The position numbers and the translations under genes were made by a program. A stretch of 11,623 nucleotides of DNA from an uncultured Christensenellaceae bacterium (GTDB lineage: Bacteria; Bacillota; Clostridia; Christensenellales; Pumilibacteraceae). A model generated the notes under the pieces. It saw nothing but the letters and a program-made list of their open reading frames with translations. It had not been told where the DNA came from and searched no databases. The first letter of the stretch is position 1. Every line of letters begins with the position of its first letter. The DNA lies in NCBI GenBank assembly GCA_910588315.1, contig CAJUQF010000012.1, positions 809 to 12,431 on the forward strand. The letters are read 5' to 3'. This document shows positions 1-4,394 of this stretch, in pieces.

Positions 1-120
1 ATTATCAGTACTATAATGTACCTTATATTTTTCTATACTTGAGTTATTGCTACACGACAAACAAAAGCTAGAGATAATTATTGTAATAAACAGCAATGCG
101 AATACAGTCTTTTTTTTCAT
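1..120 (-). CDS. Putative lipoprotein, N-terminal part only
   Basis: The reading frame starts at an ATG whose complement ends at 120 and runs leftward off the window, giving 40 residues. The N-terminus is a clear export signal: MKKKT, then a hydrophobic core (VFALLFITIII), then SSFCLSCSNNSS. The Cys of LSC (residue 23) followed by Ser/Asn-rich sequence fits a lipoprotein with an imperfect lipobox; Cys20 is a less likely alternative. The mature protein would be tethered to the outer face of the membrane. Function cannot be told from so little. It is transcribed divergently from everything else, from a near-leaderless promoter at 127-155, and has no visible Shine-Dalgarno sequence. Its AT-rich base use matches the flank rather than the rest of the window. 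Confidence 0.7.
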   Translation of the reverse strand, partial: MKKKTVFALLFITIIISSFCLSCSNNSSIEKYKVHYSTDN

Positions 121-126
121 AGATTT

Positions 127-155
127 ATTATAAACAAACTGTATATAGAAGTCAA
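127..155 (-). promoter_or_regulatory. Sigma-A promoter of the leftward lipoprotein gene
   Basis: On the minus strand there is TTGACT (complement of 150-155), a 17-bp spacer, and a perfect TATAAT (complement of 127-132). The -10 box ends only six bases before the ATG at 120, so transcription should begin at or next to the start codon and the message would be essentially leaderless. Confidence 0.75.
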
Positions 156-253
156 GTAAATGAAAAAATAGATTTTTAGAGTTTATATATCTAATCTCTT
201 TACTTTTTAAAATATTTTATACAACTGCTTGGAGTCCAGTTACATATCGTCAT

Positions 254-544
254 TTGTGTTACTATGTTAATGGTATGCTTTCTATGCCCGGGGGCATTAG
301 TGGTCTATTTAATTATTTTGAAGTTGATAACGAAACTATGACTATAAATCAGCAGGAGTATTCAAAAGATTTAGCTGAGTATGGATTATTCACTTATGAA
401 GAATTTGCAGCATTGTTCCCTATTTCTAAAGAAATTTTCAATGCATTTAATGCCCAATATTTCAAGGTTGCTATTGGAAAAGGATTGTTAACTCAGGAGC
501 AGATAATTTACTTAATTGAGCGATATTCACATTTCTGGTTGTAA
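254..544 (+). CDS. Hypothetical protein, possibly a 3' remnant of a larger gene
   Basis: This 96-codon frame can start at TTG 254, ATG 275 or ATG 284, but none has a Shine-Dalgarno sequence. The frame is open upstream to 164 with no ATG in that stretch. The residues look like real protein: a Gly-rich MPGGISGLFNYFEV stretch, then a helical, aromatic-rich part with YGLFTYEEFAALFP and YFKVAIGKGL. It ends seven bases before a good terminator. The best reading is the C-terminal end of a gene that has lost its 5' part, next to a suspected element boundary. A short intact gene with weak initiation is the alternative. I do not recognise the family. Confidence 0.4.
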   Translation: MCYYVNGMLSMPGGISGLFNYFEVDNETMTINQQEYSKDLAEYGLFTYEEFAALFPISKEIFNAFNAQYFKVAIGKGLLTQEQIIYLIERYSHFWL

Positions 545-550
545 ATACAA

Positions 551-583
551 GATTGGATTGCGTAAGCGGTCCAATCTTTTTTT
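551..583 (+). terminator. Rho-independent terminator
   Basis: A seven-base stem (GATTGGA / TCCAATC) is extended by two G-T pairs and two G-C pairs and closed by a GTAA (GNRA-type) tetraloop. Seven T residues follow directly. It ends the frame at 254-544 and insulates the regulator downstream. Confidence 0.85.
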
Positions 584-702
584 GTCAAAATTATTCTAAT
601 TTTAATAATATGATAATATAAGTAAATTTTATATATGATTTATTTGTTCTAACACCTTATTTATTTAAATGCATAAAAACCATACTATTGCTCAAAAATC
701 GC

Positions 703-731
703 TTGACATTTCGAATTATTAAGCGTATACT
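703..731 (+). promoter_or_regulatory. Sigma-A promoter of the LexA-like repressor gene
   Basis: The -35 box TTGACA (703-708) is perfect. A spacer of exactly 17 bp leads to TATACT (726-731), one base off consensus. The predicted start near 738 leaves a 45-base leader that carries the inverted repeat at 741-766. Confidence 0.85.
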
Positions 732-740
732 AGCCTTATT

Positions 741-766
741 CTAAACGGTACGTTCGTTCCGTTTAG
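741..766 (+). promoter_or_regulatory. Inverted-repeat operator, probable LexA-like repressor site
   Basis: The left arm CTAAACGGTAC (741-751) and the right arm GTTCCGTTTAG (756-766) are inverted copies with 10 of 11 positions matching, around the spacer GTTC. The core has the form G(T/A)AC-N4-GTTC, close to the known Gram-positive LexA box GAAC-N4-GTTC. It lies just downstream of the predicted transcription start, where a bound dimer would block its own gene. Confidence 0.75.
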
Positions 767-782
767 AGTTGAGCGAGGTAGT

Positions 783-1394
783 ATGCGAACTAAAAGCAAA
801 GAAATAAAGGACGCTATAAAGTCCTACATCGAGCAGGTTGCAAGCTCTGGTGGCAACTGTCCTTCATATAGTGATATAAGCGATGTGGTTGGCACGAGCA
901 AAAGCAATGTGTGCAGATATATTGCCGAAATGGAAAGCGATGGCGAACTTGTTAAAACCGATTACGGTTTTGTAACAAACAAAATGGGTCGCGCCGCAAG
1001 CGATACGCAAACTGTTCCTATTCTCGGCAGCATCCCCTGCGGTCTGCTCGAGGAAGAAACGGAGTATGTCGAGGGGTACTACAACCTACCGACGTCGTTT
1101 ATCGGCAGCGGTGAGCATTTTCTACTTCGGGCAAGCGGCGATTCTATGGTGAACGCAGGCATAGACGACGGCGATTTAGTGCTTATACGCCGACAGGAAG
1201 AAGCCGACGATGGGGATATAATTGTAGCGCTCGCGGACAACCTTTCAACGCTTAAACGAATCTACCGCGACGACAAACGCAAGTGTGTAATACTCCACCC
1301 CGAAAACGACTATATGGACGATATAATAGTCAAAGACTGCTACATTCAAGGCGTAGCGGTAAAAATAATAAAAGACATAAAAAGGAACGTTTGA
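783..1394 (+). CDS. LexA-family self-cleaving transcriptional repressor
   Basis: At 203 residues it has the usual LexA length and two-part layout. Residues 1-65 form a winged-helix-like DNA-binding domain (the SYSDISDVVGTSKSNVCRYI stretch is the recognition region). Residues 77-200 are a peptidase S24 domain. The catalytic serine is Ser121 in ASGDSMVNAG and the lysine is Lys158 in STLKRIY, with the family spacing of 37. The predicted self-cleavage site is Cys86-Gly87 in ILGSIPCG, where LexA normally has Ala-Gly. RecA-stimulated cleavage would relieve repression, linking the element to DNA damage; that is inferred from the family. The start is set by GAGG four to five bases upstream. The operator at 741-766 suggests autoregulation. 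It may be an element-specific paralogue rather than the chromosomal SOS repressor, so I give no gene symbol. Confidence 0.92.
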   Translation: MRTKSKEIKDAIKSYIEQVASSGGNCPSYSDISDVVGTSKSNVCRYIAEMESDGELVKTDYGFVTNKMGRAASDTQTVPILGSIPCGLLEEETEYVEGYYNLPTSFIGSGEHFLLRASGDSMVNAGIDDGDLVLIRRQEEADDGDIIVALADNLSTLKRIYRDDKRKCVILHPENDYMDDIIVKDCYIQGVAVKIIKDIKRNV

Positions 1395-1397
1395 AAA

Positions 1398-1589
1398 ATG
1401 CTATACGACGAGAAATGCCCTATTTGCGGCACGGTAAACAGACAACTGAATTTAGACGAAACGAACGGTTGGTTCGAATGCGAGAAGTGTAAGAACACGG
1501 TAAATAATTTAACTGTTCGTAAGAAAAGCGCAAGAGTTCCGCTGTTAAAAACCAATGAAGATATTAAAAAGTATTTCGGCATAACTTAA
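1398..1589 (+). CDS. Small zinc-ribbon protein
   Basis: This 63-residue protein begins three bases after the repressor stop codon, so the two are surely co-transcribed. The AAAGGA at 1380-1385 can serve as its ribosome binding site. Residues 7-31 carry two CxxC knuckles, CPIC (Cys7, Cys10) and CEKC (Cys28, Cys31), 17 residues apart, a typical zinc ribbon. The rest is short and basic (VRKKSARVP) and ends in a likely helix. It could be an adaptor, an RNA polymerase-binding or nucleic-acid-binding protein. The exact role cannot be read from the sequence. Codon use matches the repressor. Confidence 0.75.
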   Translation: MLYDEKCPICGTVNRQLNLDETNGWFECEKCKNTVNNLTVRKKSARVPLLKTNEDIKKYFGIT

Positions 1590-1659
1590 TGTATTTTCTG
1601 CTAAATCGGCAAGCCCCAACCGAGAGCGTGTAAAATAAATAATGTTTCGAGGTTAATAT

Positions 1660-1842
1660 ATGTCAAAAAAGATCAATTCGGTGGTGTGTCCCAAATGTCA
1701 TAAACAGCTTATAAGAATGGTAACAGGCACAAGCGGATACATATTCGTTCACTGCGAAAACTGCGGATCATCAGTCAAGATACGCGCAAGCAAAGAACAT
1801 ATTTCGACCGACGCTGTTAGCGGAACTGCGGACGCCCACTAA
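1660..1842 (+). CDS. Second small zinc-ribbon protein
   Basis: A 60-residue protein with CPKC (Cys10, Cys13) and CENC (Cys32, Cys35) knuckles, the same fold class as the protein at 1398-1589 but with little other identity, so not a simple duplicate. GAGG at about 1655-1658, just upstream, sets the ATG. The 70-base gap before it shows no terminator, so it is probably the third gene of the repressor operon. The C-terminal tail (HISTDAVSGTADAH) is unstructured-looking. It is likely a nucleic-acid or protein adaptor whose function is unknown. The next 339 bases hold no protein gene but do hold a probable RNA and two terminators. Confidence 0.7.
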   Translation: MSKKINSVVCPKCHKQLIRMVTGTSGYIFVHCENCGSSVKIRASKEHISTDAVSGTADAH

Positions 1843-1880
1843 AAGAACGCAAACTGTACTACAACGCTTAATTGAATATT

Positions 1881-2055
1881 CGTGCCGTATAGTGCTGCTT
1901 GGATCGAGGTTGCCCTGAAACATCGGGAGTGTAAAGCCGGCGACGCACATTATACGAAGTTGTGAATGAACAGGAGCTCTTTCCATAAGGAAAAGCGGTC
2001 GTCGCCTCACAAGGACTGAACCATAAGGTATAGTCTTTGTGGGGCGATTTTTTTT
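1881..2055 (+). ncRNA. Probable structured non-coding RNA
   Basis: This stretch has no credible reading frame but folds strongly by eye. Helix 1 pairs CGTATAGTGC (1886-1895) with GCAC + TATACG (1945-1956), leaving AT 1949-1950 bulged. Directly stacked on its 3' side, helix 2 pairs GTTGCC (1909-1914) with GGCGAC (1939-1944). A third hairpin (1979-1995) has an ATAA loop. A 16-bp terminator hairpin follows (2002-2047) with eight U residues. The 5' end is uncertain and no clear promoter is visible just upstream, so it could be processed from the repressor operon transcript or be an attenuator leader for the gene at 2182. It matches no RNA class I can name. Confidence 0.5.
2002..2055 (+). terminator. 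Very strong rho-independent terminator
   Basis: Sixteen consecutive pairs (T2002 to T2017 with A2032 to A2047, including two G-T pairs) enclose a smaller ACC-ATAA-GGT hairpin. Eight T residues (2048-2055) follow. It ends the structured RNA and the repressor transcription unit. Confidence 0.85.
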
Positions 2056-2074
2056 GCACGCAAAAATTTCTCTG

Positions 2075-2113
2075 CCCGATAACGGTTTAGTCCGACCGTC
2101 GTCGGGCTTTTTT
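2075..2113 (+). terminator. Second rho-independent terminator in tandem
   Basis: The outer stem CCCGA / TCGGG and inner stem ACGGT / ACCGT are separated by a two-by-two internal loop. Six T residues (2108-2113) follow. It lies 20 bases after the first terminator, so read-through into the gene at 2182 should be low unless an antitermination mechanism acts. Confidence 0.7.
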
Positions 2114-2181
2114 CATTTCAACGCAAATTCCCCGACTGCGGATAACAAAGTCAAAAAATCCAATTTCGGAGGAATTTTATT

Positions 2182-2715
2182 ATGGAAAACAACAATGGCA
2201 AACAGTATTACCTTCCGGTAAGAAACACACTCACGGGCAAAACCGAAATCGTTTACGTCAGCGAAGAAATATACAGAGCTTATAAGAGTTTCGACCGTGC
2301 CGAGAAAAAGCGCAAGCAACGTATGTGGCGATGCAAGATTCCGCGCGAAGGCTTTTCGGAACGACAGAAATCTTTTCTTAAACGTTGCGATAAAAAATGT
2401 TCCGAATGTCCTTACGGCGAGCAAGTAAAGGACAGTGTGGTATCGCTCGATGCTTTGCGTGAACAGAACGCCGAGATAGAGGACTATACATACGATCCGG
2501 CAAGTGTGATGGCGGAACAGGCTCGTTCGGCTGCCGAAGAAGCGGCTTTATCCGAAGCGATCAGACGATTACCACCGCGGCAAAAGGAAATCGTAGAACT
2601 ATATTTCTTTGCAAAGAAAACAGAGTATGAAATTGCAGGACTACTACATATCTCGCAACAAGCAGTAAACGATGCTGTAAAGAAAGCTATAAAAAATTTG
2701 AAAGAATTTTTGTAA
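2182..2715 (+). CDS. Sigma-70 region-4-like DNA-binding protein
   Basis: The C-terminal third of this 177-residue protein (about 125-177) is a classical sigma region 4 helix-turn-helix: IRRLPPRQKEIVELYF followed by TEYEIAGLLHISQQAV and a basic recognition end. There is no recognisable region 2, so it is not a complete sigma factor by itself. The N-terminal half begins with a beta-rich part (YYLPVR, TEIVYVSEEIYRAY), typical of sigma-like proteins on Firmicutes conjugative elements. It then has a basic stretch and four cysteines (51, 69, 73, 76) that could bind a metal. GGAGG at 2168-2172 fixes the start. It probably regulates element genes by acting at or with RNA polymerase. Confidence 0.8.
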   Translation: MENNNGKQYYLPVRNTLTGKTEIVYVSEEIYRAYKSFDRAEKKRKQRMWRCKIPREGFSERQKSFLKRCDKKCSECPYGEQVKDSVVSLDALREQNAEIEDYTYDPASVMAEQARSAAEEAALSEAIRRLPPRQKEIVELYFFAKKTEYEIAGLLHISQQAVNDAVKKAIKNLKEFL

Positions 2716-2737
2716 ACGAGCTTGTTATTTGCAAAAA

Positions 2738-2754
2738 ACTGTCCTAGGGATAGT
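2738..2754. repeat. Short palindrome between two genes
   Basis: ACTGTCC and GGATAGT are inverted copies, counting one G-T pair, around TAG. No T-run follows, so it is not a terminator. It could be an operator or a small mRNA hairpin 26 bases ahead of the next start codon. Confidence 0.3.
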
Positions 2755-2779
2755 GAAGGCACCAATCAAGGAGTAAGCA

Positions 2780-3109
2780 ATGGAAGGCTTTCAACAAGTA
2801 GCAACAATAGGATTTCGAAATAAAGACGGTAGTTATAGGCTAAGCGTACCGTTATATGTAAAAGTATCCGAGCTTACAAAAAACGGACTGTCGGAACAAA
2901 TGGAGGAATTACTGCATGAAGTTTCGGAAACAATGGTTCTTCACTACGATCATCAGATTCGTGAGTATATACAGGAACAAAAATCTAAACAAGGAGGTAA
3001 CGAAAGCAATGGATTTTGTGGAAATGCTGGAAATAGCGACGAATGTGTATCGGACGAAAAACTACATAGTCTGCCAGATCGCAGGAATGAAACGCGACCG
3101 CGAGCTTGA
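2780..3109 (+). CDS. Small hypothetical protein of the accessory block
   Basis: The 109-residue product has a well-ordered part at residues 1-75: a beta-rich start (ATIGFRNKDGSYRLSVPLYVKV) and then helices (EQMEELLHEVSETMVLHYDHQIREYIQEQ). AAGGAG 6 to 11 bases upstream sets the ATG. From residue 77 on the coding sequence lies inside the next gene in a different frame, and these 33 residues (GNSDECVSDEK, NETRPRA) look unstructured. Either this is a genuine 101-base overlap or the natural stop was lost. The family is unknown. Short, mixed alpha-beta proteins in this position often accompany conjugative elements, which is context only. Confidence 0.6.
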   Translation: MEGFQQVATIGFRNKDGSYRLSVPLYVKVSELTKNGLSEQMEELLHEVSETMVLHYDHQIREYIQEQKSKQGGNESNGFCGNAGNSDECVSDEKLHSLPDRRNETRPRA

Positions 3110-3251
3110 CAATGCGTGTATAAGTCAGGACGCATATTTTGCTCGAACGGCAGCCCGCGATCGTTTGTACGAAGAAGTGTTCGAAGATCGAATAAACCTT
3201 GACGGAAGACGGTTGCCTACAAACATGTACACACGAAAGTACATCGACTAA
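3009..3251 (+). CDS. Small hypothetical protein
   Basis: The frame is open further upstream, but AAGGAGG (2991-2997) eleven bases before ATG 3009 marks this start, giving 80 residues. The protein is predicted mostly helical and well charged: MDFVEMLEIATNVYRTKNYI, then DRELDNACISQDAYFARTAARDRLYEEVFE, and a short tail. It overlaps the end of the preceding gene by 101 bases, which suggests translational coupling. No domain is recognised; there is no signal peptide or membrane segment, so it should be cytoplasmic. Confidence 0.6.
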   Translation: MDFVEMLEIATNVYRTKNYIVCQIAGMKRDRELDNACISQDAYFARTAARDRLYEEVFEDRINLDGRRLPTNMYTRKYID

Positions 3252-3338
3252 ACAGTCTTCATTTCTCCTTTCATTCATAGCGGTGGGTTTAGGGTTCGGG
3301 AACGGAAGGATGGAGAGCCATTGCATTGGACGATTAGG

Positions 3339-3344
3339 TATAAT
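3339..3344 (+). promoter_or_regulatory. Candidate -10 element of a promoter
   Basis: TATAAT is a perfect match to the -10 consensus in a region without protein genes. No good -35 box lies 16-18 bases upstream, so the promoter would be weak or depend on an activator such as the sigma-like protein. If used, transcription would start near 3350 and leave a leader of about 225 bases before ATG 3577. Confidence 0.4.
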
Positions 3345-3362
3345 CTTGCGACGAATGCTAAC

Positions 3363-3545
3363 TCGGTATGACGTCTGCCGAAAGAACTGTCGATTGGAAC
3401 GCGATGTTCCGCTTAAATCCGAAAGTCATGCAAATCAAAAAACGAGCGCGGTAAACAAAATAGCGACGACGGTATTATCGGTCGCACGGGAAGTGTCCCA
3501 TATAAACTCCGGCTCGTTACAACTTAATAGACGGCAATAGCTGTC
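3363..3545 (+). promoter_or_regulatory. Structured non-coding leader or RNA element
   Basis: This lies in the 325-base gap without a convincing gene (3252-3576). A closing stem AACGAGC (3441-3447) / GCTCGTT (3512-3518) encloses two further stems, GCGAC (3463-3467) / GTCGC (3481-3485) and GGGA (3488-3491) / TCCC (3496-3499), a multi-branch layout. Separate hairpins are GGAAC-GCGAT-GTTCC (3396-3410) and GACGGC-AATA-GCTGTC (3530-3545). No U-tract follows. It could be a cis-acting RNA for the gene at 3577, a separate small RNA, or a DNA site such as an origin of transfer. The frame open through it has a start abutting its Shine-Dalgarno and odd composition, so I reject a protein here. Confidence 0.45.
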
Positions 3546-3576
3546 AAAACCAAACAATCAATACGAGGTGAAAAAC

Positions 3577-3882
3577 ATGGCAAAAGCCGAAGACGCCGCA
3601 AAGAGCGGCAACAAGTACGGCGGTGAACGCCGTTGGACCAAGCCGAGCAGACGTGCCGACAGTTACGCCAAAGAGCGTAAGGCAAGAGTGCATCAGCACG
3701 GACAAAAAGAAGGCAAAGAGCTTACAGACTATGAATCGGGTATCCGTTCGGGTTATCTGCAATGTCAGTCCGATCACGCCGGAATGTTTCGCTACAAGAA
3801 AGCGCTCGAAGCCGGACTTTCCAAAGAGGAAGCCGTAAAGTTCTCGCGCGAACGCGGTACCAAGCTCGACAAAAAGTCCTAA
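3577..3882 (+). CDS. Small basic hypothetical protein
   Basis: GAGGTG (3564-3569) eight bases before ATG 3577 picks this start over the in-frame GTG at 3568, giving 101 residues. Residues 1-40 are Lys/Arg-rich and probably disordered (KYGGERRWTKPSRRADSYAKERKAR), suited to contact nucleic acid. Residues 48-95 look helical (LTDYESGIRSGYLQCQSDHAGMF, then ALEAGLSKEEAVKFSRE). No signal or membrane segment is present, so it is cytoplasmic. No family is recognised. It follows the structured leader and is separated from the next gene by a 27-base hairpin. Confidence 0.7.
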   Translation: MAKAEDAAKSGNKYGGERRWTKPSRRADSYAKERKARVHQHGQKEGKELTDYESGIRSGYLQCQSDHAGMFRYKKALEAGLSKEEAVKFSRERGTKLDKKS

Positions 3883-3894
3883 ACAACAGCCGAT

Positions 3895-3921
3895 GGGGAT
3901 TGAGTAAAACGCTCATTCCCC
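3895..3921 (+). terminator. Stem-loop after the basic protein gene, weak terminator at best
   Basis: GGGGATTGAG (3895-3904) and CTCATTCCCC (3912-3921) pair at nine of ten positions around a seven-base loop. The following TTGTTGT is a poor U-tract, and flanking ACAAC / GTTGT could extend the stem. Partial termination or 3'-end protection is likely. Confidence 0.45.
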
Positions 3922-3968
3922 TTGTTGTCGGCACAATAACAAAAAAACATTTACATAAGGAGTCAATC

Positions 3969-4313
3969 ATGGCAAACGAAAAGAAACTCACGGTAGAGCG
4001 CGAAGCGTTCGATCTTAATGGCAAGACCTGCTATTCGTATTTCGTCAAAGGCACGGTACACGGCAGAGAGATCAAAGCCCAGCTCACGCCGCAGGACAAC
4101 GGCGGCTACGTCATACTCGATATAGTGTTCGACGATTCGGACACGGCGGAACTTATCGTCGGCTCGGTGTCGATCACCAACGACAAAGGCAAGACCGAAA
4201 CGTTCCCGTCGTACACGGTCAAGAACACCGACAAGAACGGCGAAGTGTTCGAGTGCCCGGTCAAAGCGTCGCGTAAGTCGGATAAGACCAAGCTCGCAAT
4301 GCTTTTGCGTTAA
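3969..4313 (+). CDS. Small beta-rich hypothetical protein
   Basis: The 114-residue product starts at ATG 3969, with AAGGAG (3957-3962) six bases upstream. Its first residues MANEKKLTVEREAFDLNGK lead into alternating beta strands (TCYSYFVKGTVHGREIKAQL, NGGYVILDIVFDD, TAELIVGSVSIT, EVFECPVKAS), ending in KSDKTKLAMLLR. There is no signal peptide, so it is cytoplasmic. The pattern suggests a single compact beta domain. Its position, last of the small-protein block and just before a large hairpin and the envelope operon, suggests a conserved accessory role. I cannot name the function. Codon choice (AAG, GAC, TCG-rich) resembles highly biased genes and differs from the AT-rich flank. Confidence 0.75.
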   Translation: MANEKKLTVEREAFDLNGKTCYSYFVKGTVHGREIKAQLTPQDNGGYVILDIVFDDSDTAELIVGSVSITNDKGKTETFPSYTVKNTDKNGEVFECPVKASRKSDKTKLAMLLR

Positions 4314-4320
4314 ACCAAAC

Positions 4321-4370
4321 AAAAGCTGTACGGCTATCGGCAAAAATGCCGATAGCCGTACAATGCTTTT
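4321..4370 (+). terminator. Large near-perfect hairpin, probable terminator
   Basis: A 16-bp perfect stem (4327-4342 with 4347-4362) has an AAAA loop. It is extended by AAAAGC (4321-4326) pairing with GCTTTT (4365-4370) past a two-base bulge, 22 pairs in all. The short U-run makes it a moderate terminator. The A-run on the other side means it could work in both directions. It separates the small-protein block from the envelope operon. Confidence 0.7.
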
Positions 4371-4394
4371 CAAATAACAATAAGGAGAAACCCT

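Noticed and set aside
1346..1582. 78-codon minus-strand frame over the first zinc-ribbon gene
   Set aside because: It is Phe/Ser/Leu-rich antisense of a Lys/Asn/Glu-rich gene, without a ribosome binding site.
1881..2055. Known RNA classes (T-box, cobalamin or cyclic-di-GMP riboswitch, 6S, signal recognition particle RNA)
   Set aside because: The conserved sequence boxes of these classes that I know are absent, and the helix order does not fit.
3199..3540. 113-codon forward frame through the non-coding stretch 3252-3576
   Set aside because: Its first start lies inside the previous gene. The next ATG (3310) abuts its putative Shine-Dalgarno with no spacing, and the composition is not protein-like. 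The stretch is better explained by nested stems.
3762..4313. Upstream extension of the 3969 gene to a start at 3762
   Set aside because: The extra residues are an out-of-frame reading of the 3577 gene and of a hairpin. AAGGAG six bases before ATG 3969 decides the start.
3963..4373. 136-codon minus-strand frame opposite the 3969 gene
   Set aside because: It is a shadow of a strongly codon-biased forward gene and runs into the 22-bp hairpin. No ribosome binding site is seen.
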